Counted from the first letter of the stretch, positions 24,538 to 46,904 are shown. The stretch: 64,000 nucleotides of DNA from Balanoglossus misakiensis (GCA_040954595.2 CM082579.2:744001-808000); one strand, 5' to 3'. Notes: generated by a model not told the origin, from the letters alone. Numbers and translations are program-made.

Positions 24538-27500
24538 ATGTATATTTTGTGGATTGGTTTTAGAATCAGTCACTTGGTGGTTTTGATTCTCGGTTACCTG
24601 TTACTGAATCCTCAAAGCGGAGTGGATTCATTACAACCTGAACAGATATCTTGTAATCCGTTCATCGTCGGTGGTGGAGCAGTGCCGCTAATTGCCAGGC
24701 AATCCTACCAGTGGTTTGAACATTCAGGATTCACGTCGTACTTGGTAAGCATTAAGATTACAACATCAAGAAAGCTACAACCATCCAACTCGAAGTGTAT
24801 GTTACTTGTTAATGAATGGAAACGTCATCATCAATTTCACGTGATTATTTCATAAACTCTATTTTCAATTGTGCGTATATGTTTGGATATATGCCAATGG
24901 AAATGTTCGCATCAACTGCCATGACCTACACAATCAACTCATATAATGATCTGTTTGCCTCGCTGTAACTGACTTAACAACAAATCATTCGCTTACACGA
25001 ACTTGATATCGTCTCAATCTTGTTGTATGATCTGTACTTTTTTTTCAGTTTGCACGTGTACGAATAACGACGAACACACCTGACCGGCCATACGAGACTT
25101 TAGCGCCCTCATCGTCGAACGGACTGTCATACAATATTCGGAGTGGATGTAAGAAATATATATTCAAGTTTGACATTTTGAAACGATCAAAAGTTAATAG
25201 GATTCATCCGAACTTAACACGTGTTAAACCAATATGCTGTTATTTGACCGTAGTAAAGCATACTTAACGCAGTTGTTGTTTTCGCCTTGCAGCATTGTCA
25301 ATAACAGGTAATGCTCGCGCTTCGCTTTACAACGAAGTCTTGAAAAAAGTTTACTACGACAATACTGCCGAAACTCCGGACCCGACTACTCGTTGGTGAG
25401 TTTGAAGTCTTCATGATCTCACACCTACACATACACTTATCAACAACCGTAGACAAGTTGTTCTGTGATATTATGACAACTGACTTGCAAACGTGCTATG
25501 TGTTTTCTGGACATTGACTAATATAATGTTCTATAATTCAATGATAAATTTCTCAGCATTATTGAAACATCGCTCTCTTCCAGTATTGAAATAGCATTAT
25601 ATCACAACGGACAGTCCAGTTCGTATGTTTGCAATGTGGCAATTGTACATGGTCCAATCAGTACATCACCGCCTCCCTTTCAGGTAAGTGGTTCCAACGT
25701 GTTACATGCTGTCAGTGCCACACACAACACCTCTATAGGTATCTACGCACTAAAACCCAATTGCAATGTAGACTCGTATAGACCGAGCAAAATAAGTAAA
25801 CCTTGTTTATAAAATGCACTTTCTTCTGTATGTCTATATTCTATTTCCATAAGCAACCCTCGAAATTCATTCATGATTTAATGTTTCAGAGCACGGTGTC
25901 CTCTACTCAACGCCCAGCTCCTTTGAGAGACAAAGAAATCCACGTGCAACTACGAGAACACCAGAACGAGGGATACTTGCTGGCTGATTTCTCTGACTTC
26001 TTCACCGATTATGAAAATATCGAAATGCGCTTGGAGAACATTTCTGGCATCTCACGAACTGAACCCAAACAAGTGACGGATTTGTCAGATAGTGACCTTT
26101 TCTTTCGCAACCTCACTGATCGAAAACTTTGTATTGGTAAGGAAAACACACTACTCGACCACGAACGTTTTTCGACCGTCATTGTGAGAATATTCGTGAC
26201 CGTGGTTGCTGATGGACAGAATTACTATGATCTGTGCAACATTACATTAATAACAGACATATTAGATGCAAATGATAACTGTCCAGTGTTTTTGATCGAT
26301 AGAATGATCAATGAGACAACATTTCCAATAAGCCATTCCAATAATTCCTTGACTATCACCGTTGTGGAGGAAATCCCAATCGGCACCGAAGTTCTTCCAA
26401 TTTTCGTCGAAGATGCTGATTCTGTTGCAAACGCAAACGTCTACTGTGAACTTTCTGGTTCCGAAGTCTCAGCATTTTTCGAACTTAGCAATGAGACCGG
26501 TCACATGCGAACAGCGGGGAGGCTTGACAGAGAAAACGTTAGTTGGTTCGAGTTCTTCATCACAGGGACTGATGACGGAACGCCGCCATGTTGGAGCAAG
26601 TTGCACGTGATCATTCAATTGGATGACGTCAACGACAACGCTCCTCGATTTCAACATACACATTACGTCACATACTTGGCTGAAGATACGCCGGTCGGCT
26701 CATTGGTTCTAACGGTTACAGCTGTCGATGATGACGACGGAGAAAATGCAAATGTGTCATACATTATCGACTGGAACGATCATTTCCAGATGGATAGTCT
26801 AACAGGAATTATCTCACTTCGATCGGCCGTCGACTATGAAAATCTTGTTGAAAATCCTGTTGTGTTGAACATTACTGCCAGAGACAATGGGCCAGTCACC
26901 ATGGAAACTGTTGTGAAATTTGAAGCCTTCATTTTGGATGTAAATGACAATGCACCAGAATTTGATGTCGATAGTTACAACGTGACAATCAGAGACAATC
27001 TACGCAACCACTCCTCAATTGTGCAATTTCTTGTGACCGATGTGGATACCAATACTGGTGGAGAATTTCATTTATTTCTGAAAAACGATTACAACATGTT
27101 TGGCATCTCCCCAAACGGCACACTTTTCCTCGAGAGAGATTTTGACTCCCGATTTTTCGTGAACGATTCGTTCACCTTGGAAGTGGTTGCTGAGGATCAT
27201 GGGAATCCAATTCTCTCATCAACAGCGACAGTTCACGTGACCATTCAGTATGTTGAAAATAATACAACTAACAATGAAGCGTTTTCAAACAAAACGTTTC
27301 ATTTTGTTGAAGGACAGGTTTTCCTGTCGGTTAATATGACATTTACTGAACCACTACCAGATGTAGTCAGTGGTGTCCAAATCAAACTGGATCCATGCGG
27401 GGAGACCGAAGAAGAGGAAAGAACCAGTCCAAAAGCAGTGTGTCCGCAGGAAAAAGACAAGTTGCAGAAAATAAAAGCTTGCGGATATCCTTCAGCGCTC

Positions 27501-30500
27501 CACGTGTCAGACAAGGAAAGGTTGGCGATGCGCCCACGACGTCGTCATGACAACGATGATGTTCTGACATTTGATGGGACGCAGCAATATGCTGTGTATA
27601 TGGGACAGGTGCCTGGTCTTTCAATCCGACCGAACATGTCCTCCACAATCTTCATTTGGTTTTCCCTTTCAAAACTTCCCGGCAGCCCACATGAATGTAT
27701 GACGTTGATTTCACAAAACTATTTCACCCGTAGGTTAGTGTACGCACTGCATCTTGGTTACAACGGTACCCTTGAATTTTTCTACAGAACAACATGGAGA
27801 ATCGAAAAGACAATATTTCGAGATTTTCATCTGGAGGTGAATGAATGGTATCAGCTCACCCTAGTCGTGATCAGTCAAAGCGGATTTTCGCCGTCCTCGG
27901 TAGAAATATTCTTGAACGGCGAATCTAGAGGTAAAGCTTGTATTCACCAACCTCTCTTCCAAAATGGAATATTCCACATAGGTGCGTCACCTACGACAAC
28001 AGGGAGCATCGTAAATCATTTTAGGGGGAGGATAAGGTCGATAATAGTGAGTAACGGTCAGACCAATGAGGAACAGTTGAGGTGCGTTTTCTGTTGCGAA
28101 GAGTGGCTAAGGGTGAGCTCAGTACCCCATGTCCTCGCAAGATACGATGAAAGTTCCAAAAATCTCCGAATCCACGGCGAAGCTGACGGCCAAAAATACA
28201 ACGAAATCCTCGGCAGTCTGGTATACATCAACGCTCGGGAACAAATCCCGTACACCTGCCGAGGACTGAATGTAACCTTTCCCTTCCAGACCCCGCATCA
28301 ACAAAGCAGACGAGTTGTGAAGTTCCACCTATTAAATGATTTTGCGCCCGAACTTAGACTGAACGGAAAAACTTCGGCAAATTTTACGACGTATTTTGGC
28401 ACAAACCAGAGGGCCATTGCAATTGTCAATTCGTCTTCGCTTAGCATCAGCGATGGTGATGGCGGAGAGTGGACATATACAGTTGAAGTAAGCCTAGCAA
28501 CGATACAGACCGAGAAAGGCATAAATGAGGAATTGTCGAGTCCCTTGGGGTGCCTTTTTATTCAAAACCCGTCCAGAAATTTCAGCCAGGTTTTCACCGG
28601 TGACAAATTTGTACTACAAGGCCATGCCAGAGCGTCTGAATTGGAATCAGAATTGAGAAAACTAGTGTTTGATACTGATTTGATTTTAGCTGGAACTGGG
28701 CTGATTTTTCAGTTCGTTGTTCGTGATGGCGCTTTTTCCAGCGCTCCCGTGTACGCGGTTATATCGTCTGCTCAGCGAAATCGAACCATTCCATCAAAGA
28801 ATTGTACACTTTATGAATCGAACCACCCAGTCGTTCATATGAGTATTTCTGCACGTGACCTGGAAGAAATGGCGACTGAAGAACAATGGCCGACTTCTGT
28901 GAAATTTCTCCTCGCCGAGAAATACGACGGAAATAAAGAATATCTCAGCTGTGATCCACAACCTGACGGGTTCAGCTGCGTCGTCAATAGCAACGAAACC
29001 GAAACCAGCATTCTGTGTAAGAGAAACCAAACCAGAGAAATAACCATGGAAACAATAACAGCGCTGTTTGATGCCATCCGATACAACAATAACAAAATGC
29101 AAAACATCTACTTACTACAGCCTTCGCTCAGGAATAGGTGAGTCATGAATTGTATCTTAATTCAGAGGATATGATATCAAAATGTGAAAATATTTTGCTT
29201 TTGGCTGAACATCTATTACTTTGCGCTGACTGGACATTCAATGCCAAAATTAAGAATATATTTCAGTATCATCATATAAAAATGCTTTTTGTTATGTTTT
29301 CAGAGTTGTCAACGCTTTCTTCTTTTACGGAGGAAATGAGAAACTTGTATTGATATATGAAATAATTTTCGACGCGAGCTGCACAATGGAGAATCAGTTT
29401 ATAGCGACGAACAGAATGGAGTTGGAGGCTCTGGGAGTGTGTACAAGACTTCTTGCACAGAGAGGAGTTTTGATTACCTGTGAGAACGACCCTGACAATT
29501 GTGACATCACAACATTCACATCGTTGAAAATGGTTCAGGTAAGTGTATTTACAGTATATGTGGATTCGTATTGTCGGATGGGCCTGTTTCAGGTACAGGT
29601 ACATGGCACCTGCAAATACCTGGCCAATACTCATCGCTGACTTGTTTATCACTCTCAGAAACCATGCAGGATTAAACTATTTTACTTCACATTTATCTCG
29701 TTTTGTTTCTGGCAGGAGATATCAGGGGAACTCTCAGTGGTCCGAGTGCCCACAGTCCGAAATCTGTCTGGATTGGATCAGTTGCATCGTCTTGGTGGGA
29801 TAGTGTTGCAACGGAACCAGAATCTGACGTCAGTTGATATCTGTAACGGTGTCCATGGATACGATAATACGTCCATTGGAAGGATTGATGTCAGAAATAA
29901 TCCCAAATTGCAAAATTTATCTATTCTGCGAAAAGTGCAACACATTACAGGTAATTAGTTGATGTCTAGGTCAACGTTTATATGTTTCGTTTTATTTTTT
30001 TTTAGAGAAAGAGAAATTATATGTCTATCCGCTTGACATACTTGTTTCAACAGAAATAGGAATGAAGATTTACGGTTATTTTGTGTCCATCTCACAGGTG
30101 ATCTCCGACTTGAAAGAAACCTTCAACTGAACGACTTGACAACACTTGAAAACGTGGAAACGGTCGAAGGTGACGTGTATTTAATGTCATCTCAACTACT
30201 GACGTTGGGGGCGCTGAACAATTTGAGGGAAATAAGTGGTTCGTTGAACATCGTTGGAAACCAGGTAAGTTTTGGTGTTACCTATTGTCGCGGAGTTAAC
30301 AGTATAAGATGAATTTGTCACCGATATATAATGGAAGTTTGGACAGCGAAATTAGTAGACATATTCCGGAGACATGTGGCATTATTAGTGTTAATTGTTT
30401 AAGAAAATAATCAGAGAAGTTTCAGATGCTGTTTGACGACGACAAAACTTCAAAGTGTCTATGACTTCTATTTCTCTTGTTTATGTTCTAATGCACAAAT

Positions 30501-31381
30501 TATCGTTGACACACAGGAATTGCGGAATTTGAGCGGAATGAATAGTCTGGAGTCCATTGGCGGGAATCTGTTGGTCTTGTATAACCCAAAGCTTAACCAC
30601 ATCGATGCACTCTCGAGACTGGGCCATGTCGGCGGTCGAATTTACATACAAGGCAATATACGCTTGTGTTATATGCTCAACGTCACTGTTAACACGCAGT
30701 ATTTTCAGGTTGGTTGTTTGAAATAAATGTTATCACTCTTTTTTGTCTAATGTGAAGTATGGAGATATAGTCTCGTGCTAGTAACCATTGCTAACTGAAA
30801 CATTTTCATAATACTGATGTAATGATAACAGCACTAATGAAGAACAAAATGATCATCTTCAAAAATCTCACGAGAAATTGGACAAAAATGCGCCCTCTTG
30901 CGCCGAGCTCAATACTAGATAGTGATACCCTGTGCGGTGAATGTGTGTATGGCACGCTTAGAAAGGGAAGCAATTTGCGATAAATATAGGAAAACTGATT
31001 AATTTTGACCCATTCTGATGACATACACTCGACCTTATTGATTGATATCGCCCTCTTCGTTTGCAGGACAAGCTATCACGTGGTCTGCAGTGGAACGATT
31101 TCATCCAATTATATGCCAAGTGTTCGGCCCGCACGTGTGACACAAACCCATGCCAGAATGACGCCGCCTGTCAGGACGATCAAACCAATGGCTACTCCTG
31201 CGACTGTCAATCAAGCGATCACTATGGCAACAGTTGTGAATATGTAAACGAGTGCAGGTCATTTCCATGCCAACACGGTGGGTTATGTTCAGACGATCTG
31301 TTTGGGTTCCGCTGTCATTGTGATGCGTTCTATACAGGTAGAACCTGTGAAAATTTCATAGAAAATGAATTGAAGAAATAA
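24538..31381 (+). CDS. Secreted cadherin / calsyntenin-like LamG / receptor-L / EGF protein, ten exons
   Basis: Exons join in frame at 24538-24744, 25049-25148, 25293-25395, 25584-25683, 25890-29137, 29304-29538, 29716-29950, 30098-30264, 30517-30708 and 31067-31381, all with GT/AG introns, giving about 1633 aa. Residues 1-31 hold a hydrophobic signal peptide. Cadherin repeats follow, with calcium-binding linkers DANDNCP (about 296), DDVNDNAP (415) and DVNDNAP (520), and a fourth repeat without the linker. A LamG domain at about 729-911 starts LTFDGTQ and ends CVFCCEEWL, and the next segment (VYINAREQIP) resembles calsyntenins. Leucine-rich receptor-L-like strands span about 1319-1529, and two six-cysteine EGF modules lie at about 1553-1586 and 1592-1623. 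There is no transmembrane segment, so I infer a secreted adhesion or matrix protein with many N-glycosylation sites. I know no named family with this order; an annotator might label it protocadherin-like or calsyntenin-like. Confidence 0.85.
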
Positions 31382-31524
31382 AACTTTCACTAAACCAGAC
31401 AACATTGGGATGAAACTGGCTTGAAGCACATCAAGAGATTCTTCTGAATAATTATTTACATTTAAAATATTCAGCAAGTTGACGGCTGTCCGTCCAGGAC
31501 AGTAACATAGGCTAATGTTTACTG

Positions 31525-31530
31525 AATAAA
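31525..31530 (+). terminator. Poly(A) signal of the cadherin/LamG gene
   Basis: AATAAA lies 144 bp downstream of the TAA stop at 31379-31381, a plausible 3' UTR length. Confidence 0.55.
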
Positions 31531-33979
31531 CGCCGGCCAGCCAGCCACGCATCTACATCATTGATAACTAACACTATCATGCATCATATAGCTCAAACAT
31601 CGAATTTGGATAAATTTATCGACCATTCATTATATTCGTCGAATTTTAGTCCATTTTTGATCTGAATAACTTTATAAATAGACGGAGTTATTATCCATCG
31701 TTTTATGTGATGTCATATATTAGTGGTACACTATATATGTGAGTATATTTACTTCAGGTTGGAATTTAGCGGATCACTGTTTTGTATTCTATTAGACTAT
31801 TCCAGAGTTTTCAGCTGATTAATCAGGCTTTCTACATTAAACGGTTAAAGACATTTTCCTGTCTTGGTTTCATTTTTACAACAATCTATCACTGCACATC
31901 AATGTCATATCAGACAATGTACAATTCACCATCTTGGAAGTTGAACGGAGATGAGAGATGGCGTTCAGACTTTACAATGACTCCAAGTCATTTGATTTCT
32001 TCAAATACCTAAACACTGAGCAGATTACTCGCTGTGCATTTCAAAGAAAATGTATGAAATATCGCGATATAAACAATCAATTTTGTTGCGGAAAGGTTTA
32101 CGGTGGACAAACGGAAAGAGACGAGGAACGGCGTCAGCCGTCTGTTCCGAGAAAAGTTATCTCTCTCCTCCAATAACTCAATTAGGGTGGTGCCTATTGA
32201 GGATGAATACTGCCACAAAAGAAACTTGTGTCCGTCATTGTAAGAAAGTTGTTTATATGACCAGGGTGAATAGAGATGGCACAGCTCGGCTCTCAGTGGC
32301 AATATCGGTGACATAAAGCGGCGATTGGGAGACCATATCCAGCGGTGCTCTTCTGTGATTAAAAGAGCTGGTAATTGGATTACGTTTAATTTTCAAAATG
32401 CGCTTCTGAGAGACTTGCAATCATCGTGTTTGGAATTGAAAGAATTGCCTCCGATGAACTCACGGTGCAGTTTCTTTTGTTGAGATTCCAACTTATTGTT
32501 GGATGTCGCTGCGAGAAATTGCCCCGCTATCATCCAAATTTGTTTTCTAAATATTACTTTCATCAACCTATCCTGCTCGATTAAATAAGAAAAATAGAAA
32601 AAAAGTATAAACACAGACGAAGCTCCTCATCCGAACGGGTTAGTTTCAACACATCTATTTCCTTGTTGAACACAATATTGCGTTGTTGCAACCTAAGTTG
32701 CTCAGAATTCTCCACGTTTTCACCACGGCCGTGTCTTTCGATGGACTCTGGTCACGTGATAATCCCAATTGCTGCTTGAACACAGTCTGAACTGGGGTCA
32801 GGGGTCAAATGGATGAACTCGAACAAATGCTAAAACCGTAGTTGTATATATGGGCCCACTCGATAAGCGGCATGCTATACATGGAGCCAGTTCATACGAT
32901 TGTAGTTTGAAAGGCCGCATATTATTATTTGTTCAATAAAATCTACTGGAGGAGATTTCTTGGGTGAATCACTCTAAACTACTCGAAGTTTAATCCTTTG
33001 CTTCGATCTTGGAGCTCACCACAATACTCATCTCTAATTTTGCAGACCCATGTTTCCGTTGAATACAAATCCCACCATTTTCGTTTATTGCCCATATCGC
33101 TTTAATAGGGTTTCCCCTAACGAGATTCATATGAGCTTGCTCCTTTGTCGCAGTCAGCGAGACTTTTGTCAGTGGATTTAGTGGAGTAAAGAATTTGTGT
33201 ATTATAATTTGTGAATACAATCCAGCGTTGGACAACTAGTCGTCTGCCGCTCGATTCTATGGGGACTCATTGTCTAAGTCTCTTACAATCAGAGGGCTTG
33301 GAATTCCTAAATCTGCGTTACATACACATCTGTTCATTCTGCAGATACAAATCTCTTATATGTTCCTATCATACAGGATAGTGAGTTTAAAGCATTGTTC
33401 CTCTTGGCGTTGTACATTTCAGAGTTATAAATAATGAAATGTACAATATGTCAGTTCTCGCTGCAGGGTGTAATGTATTAAAGTTTGAAGGGCTGATTTT
33501 CAATCATTTGGAATAAAATCGTTTGCTTCAACAGCACTGCTGGTTTAGATGCAATTTAATAGGAAGCTCCAACTTACGTTGTTTGATCTGTGTTTGGTTT
33601 CTACTTGTGGCAGGGAATAAGTTTCCTGTTCTAACGTATTAGTATTTTATAGCCCATGGCCGCCCAGTGTTGACAGAAGTTTCATGCGAAAATAAAGTGT
33701 GAAAGCGATAGTAATCAAGTCTTCCGTTACTAATCTCTGTTTTGATGTGACAACAGATTCACTGATGCAGAAACAAGGGGAATCAAAGAGAGCAAGATGG
33801 TTGACCAAACCGGAGATAGAGTATTCCCTGGATAGACTAACAAAGTCTGCGATTTAAATGGTGATACAACTGCACGTTCACGGTCTAATACATGTTACAA
33901 CAAACAAAATTAATCGCTGGCGTGTGCATGCAAATTGCGCTAGATTCCGGTTTGAATGTTTAATTGATTGATTTTTGGT

Positions 33980-34063
33980 TGGTTGGTTGATTGATTGATT
34001 GATTGATTGAGAAAGGGAGGGAGGGAGGGAGGGAGGGAGGGAGGGAGGGAGGGAGGGAGGGAG
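33980..34063 (+). repeat. Compound (TTGA)n-(GGGA)n microsatellite
   Basis: Runs of TTGG/TTGA units pass after a short GAGAAA junction into about twelve GGGA units. Serine/proline-rich translations of the opposite strand are artefacts of this repeat. Confidence 0.9.
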
Positions 34064-35428
34064 AAACATGAGAGACAGGTATACATACATACAAACAAAT
34101 AGCAGGAAACTTTGCAAACAAAGAAATATAATCTGACTCGCAACCGGTCTTCCTGTGTCGGCAGTCATTCTAAAGACTCCATCATCCGATTTCAAGTGTT
34201 ATTACGCAAGATTAAATCTTGATTCTCGCTGAAATTAACGAGAAAGCTTCCGATTCGAACTGATTAGATTAAGATATTAACCATAGCTAGAAAAATAACA
34301 TTTTAATTATTTTATCGCGGGGTCTGCGGAAAGCAGCAGAAGAGGTTATCAAGATTAATATTTGGCTAATTTGAGCCAAACATTATTCGCCGAAGTAAGA
34401 ACAAATTAAATGTACATAAGGAAAGAGCAGAATATTATTTATTCACGAAAGATTATGGGCAAATTAGCCATGTTTTGATATGCCGTCTGCTGTCACATAT
34501 GACAATCTAAAGTTTAGTTTATATATGTTACGGACAAAAAATGGAATAGAAGTGATAGGGAGAAAATCGTAAAGAGCCACTGCCCTTTTACATATAAACA
34601 TCACCCTTTCCTTTCGATCTCTGCATGTGAATTATTCGCCGAAGGACTACTTCGTGATATCATGATAATAACATCAAACAGTGACGCCAAAAACATACTC
34701 AGATTCCTGGACACCCAATTTTCATTATGAAAGTAATATCAGTGAGATCGGAAGTAAAGTAATACTTGAAACAAAAGTGAGCGCCGATGTAGGGATTTCC
34801 AACCGAAGCTTGTATCAAAATATTTGCAGATATAAAATATACACGAGTACTAACACTTTTACTTTAATTGAGTAAACAGGTGCGTGCCGAACCCCTTTCT
34901 TGTTTTTCAACAAACCACAAATCTAAAGAAAACACCATCATAGTATTGGGTTACAATTCGGTTTGATTCAACTTGACCAACACGCCCAACATTTTCCTAA
35001 TCGTTGAAAGATTAGAATTGTGATTTTTCAAGCGCACATATAATCTGTCGGTCATTTTCAATCTGCCTAATGAACTTAGACTATATAAACACATCACGCT
35101 ATACAAACACGCCAAGCTGTTGGCCCAACTGTGGTACCAACTATTATCACAGAGTTTACACGGAAACGTTGCTGTATATTCACGTTTACTCATGGATGAG
35201 GAGGATTTTTGGGGGAATACACTTAACTTTCAATTAAATTCACTTTGGAATCTTTTTAAGGTGACTGTGGACTTTTTACAGAGTGATTGATGAGGGGAGA
35301 GACCGTGACAATATAATTTTCATGGTGCGTTAGTTCGATTGTTTGAAGTCGCCTTTCTTTCATTCCCCATAATGCAAATTGTCTATCGATTTAATTGTTT
35401 GATTGACTTCGCCCGAACTTTAAAAGGG

Positions 35429-35470
35429 GTCACGTGACTTCACCCTCATTTCGAACGGATCAGTCACGTG
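35429..35470. promoter_or_regulatory. Pair of CACGTG E-boxes near a TTTAAAAGG motif
   Basis: GTCACGTGAC at 35429-35438 is a perfect 10-bp palindrome matching the E-box preferred by USF/TFE/MITF-type bHLH-zip factors. A second CACGTG follows at 35465-35470, and TTTAAAAGG lies just upstream of the first. No transcript start can be assigned. This is 2.8 kb upstream of the PHOX2 start codon. Confidence 0.3.
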
Positions 35471-38270
35471 GCAATGCAAACTTCGACTACGGGCCTACAC
35501 CGGGATGCGTCTTTTTTAGGATGAGTCATAAGATGTAAGACAAGAAATAGAGAAGATTCTGGGTTGTGGCATTCACTTTGTCTTCTGTTAATTTTCCGTA
35601 TGTACATGTTCCTATCTTTACTGAAGAATTTTCACCATCAGTATATCCGAAGTATTTCCTCCTGGGACGGGCAAGTAGATTGTAAAGTCACCCAAATAAT
35701 GATAAAACACACAAGACATACCAACATAATTGGCGAATGAAGTACGCACCCGAGCGTATCCCGCGTGCAAACAGAAAATTAGTGCTTTTATTTTTTGGAG
35801 GCGGAGAATGAGGTGTTTTGAGGGCCACTACTAAAGTGTGATAAATGTCCTGGTGACACATTTCCTATAACCTTGGAGTGTTGAAACAGATTCTGAATTT
35901 TAAGTGTAATAACAAGTCTTGATTTAAGTGAGATTGTGCGTTATACAAATCGAGATTCTCTGCGAAATGTTAAATGTCAACAGTTGTAACAATTTCTGTT
36001 AAATTATGAATATGACTATGCACATTGCAATGATCCATTGAGGTAGAGTCTGAAGTATAGCAATACGCGTGGCTGAGAGGATTGAATGTCTATCAACAAG
36101 CGACTTCTTGTCAGGAAATCTTAATTCATCCGTTGCATTCATTCCAAAGAGACCACTCAATAACACCGGCACTCAATTTGATAATTGGAATGTTTCCGGG
36201 ATCAATGGGCAATGTGCTGCTTCTTTGCCACCGACAAAGATGGATACATTTCTCCTTTTTATTTGCACTTTTAAAGTGTTAAAGTAGAAACCAACATTGA
36301 TGCATTATGCTGATGAAAAAAGGGAGTGCTTTTAGGAGTGTACAGCCCGAAGCTAGAACATGGCAGCGTTTGAATGGAGCACATTTCCATGGCTGTTCGC
36401 CTGAAATCAATAGTGTTTCATTGTACGCCCCTCTAAAGCCATAATGTACACTGTGGTAAACAAAAGATCCACTACGACTTCCCATCAAATCAATGTTTAA
36501 TATAATTACTGCGATCTCTAGTCGCGAAAGTTATCATTTCCAGGACATATCAGCTAAACTCTATGTTTCGTGACTTTACATTGAAACTGTTCAGTTTCTG
36601 TGAAAATTTGCTATGTTTCACTAAAGGGACCAATGAGATGGCAGCCTAACGATTTCTCGAAATTTTCTCGTTCTAATCGAATTAGACTAACCCTGGAATT
36701 GTTTTTATATCGAAATCGCAACCCTTTTTACAAAATTTTCAGTCACGATTTTCAAACAACAGTATTTGCCCAAGTTTCTTCTCAACGCTAAGACTCTGAG
36801 AAACGATGACAAATCTCGATATGGCTTCGTAATGCGTTGTTTATTTAGTGTTTCACTATTGGCGAGGTGCCTTCAGGGCATAGTTTCAAACGCCAGCTCT
36901 TTATCCTTCCTTTTACTGCTGATGGCGTCCACCAAGTGACTTTTGAATATTTTTCTTTGATTAGGAAATCGCAGCGGAATATCTTTCAACAATTAAACTC
37001 GACTTAATCATTTTAGTGGGAGTATAATTATTAAGCGCTTGCTGAACCTGTTTTCTGATTTTATCTCATAGTTGAGTCTCGTTTTTTTTCTCCTAATTTA
37101 GATTATTACAATGCCGTCAAGTAAAATCTCGTATTGATTTTACCTTTGTGGCTGGTTATTTATTGCTTGTCGTTGTTGTCGCTGAGAGCTTCCTTTCCAG
37201 GAATGTGAAAAAATGTCTGATTGCTGTTCAACACTTTCCGGACATACACAAGGTGTGAAAACACGCCGATTGGACACACGACCTGAGCGATGGATAAGAG
37301 GAATGTTTCTTATGGGAAATTGCAAAACACTGGAACAGAATCCAAAAACTTACACTGGGACTTGTGTATTCATTAAATAAAGAGTCACGAACTTTTACGA
37401 CCCAATTCTGAGAGACACATCCGTTCGAACCCGAAAGAAAGAAAGACAGGGATCAAACTAGAAAACATTAATCTTATCTGGTCACAACCATTCAAAACGA
37501 TGAACAAGACCGAGTAACGGGTTAGACAAAACGGCCCGATGCCAACAGCGCGTCACGAAAATGACAGCGTATTACACAACCAGCCAAGTTCGTTTCCAGT
37601 GAATTTTTTTGACAGAAGAAAGTGACATGGTCACCTTTGTTGAGTTACAGCCATGAAATGGGCCAGATGAAACATACATTATTTTGCACGAAGTAAGACA
37701 TTTGAATAGGGGTCAAAATACTGTGGGCTTTGTCCCGGGGGAATCACTCCAATCAAGTTACATGTGTAGACACTTTGACAGTGGTAACAAACCAATCGAA
37801 ACTCCGCAAACATTGACGGCAAAGGAAATCAATGACTGCCCGTCCATTGTGTACAGCGTAAACCGTCTAATAACTACGCCTATGATTTTTCGATGATTAA
37901 AATATCGGGTGCCAATTGCTTTTAAGAGTATTGTTGTGCCTTGATTATGCTGTGGGGGCCACCAGTCTATGAAAGGTGAAAGCGGTCGACGGGAAGCGCT
38001 CATAAAGAAAAGGGACTTGTCACTTCAAGAGGCAAACAAATGACTTTCAGAACGCTGGTGTGATTTCAAAGCAAAGCACATTGGTAGACGTGCGGAGCGT
38101 GCGCTTATCGTATTGGCCAATCACAGCACGTTTGCAAACTTACCGCAAAGACAGCTTTCGAGAAGAAAAGTCGCATTTAAGAGGTAAAACCACTCTGTCA
38201 TATTTATCCAGACCACTTTGGTTTCCTCTCTGCGACGAAAAGTCGAAGAAAAAAGTAATAAATCCGCGAG

Positions 38271-46710
<8,440 letters not shown>

Positions 46711-46898
46711 CGTCATTTGTATTTAAACACATGATACTCCATTTTGCACTTTCAGGCAGTTGTGATTTTATGAACAGTGTATCTTATTCAAAGTGTGACA
46801 TATGCGAGTGACAAGTTCTTCAAAATGTGACCAACCAGGTTGATCAATCTATAACGTATTATCAAATTACCCATTTTATTTAAATACAATATTTAAAA

Positions 46899-46904
46899 AA
46901 TAAA
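46899..46904 (+). terminator. Poly(A) signal of PHOX2
   Basis: AATAAA occurs 188 bp downstream of the TGA stop at 46708-46710 within AT-rich sequence. A second AATAAA at about 47648 could serve a longer transcript. Confidence 0.45.

Larger units (their letters stand above)
31531..38270. other. Gene-free 5' flank of PHOX2
   Basis: No family-recognisable coding region is seen in 6.7 kb. A 72-codon frame from an ATG with a good context at 31958 and an overlapping 88-codon frame from 32050 are the only ones I paused over; neither resembles anything I know and no splice model extends them. The stretch holds a tetranucleotide microsatellite at 33980-34063 and a pair of CACGTG boxes at 35429-35470. 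Long non-coding flanks are common around developmental homeobox genes, so enhancers are plausible here, but that is inference. Confidence 0.55.

Noticed and set aside
26362-29107. Short frames on both strands within the large cadherin/LamG exon
   Set aside because: Shadows of the real exon in other phases.
33878-34195. Ser/Pro-rich minus-strand frames
   Set aside because: Product of translating the GGGA/TTGA microsatellite.
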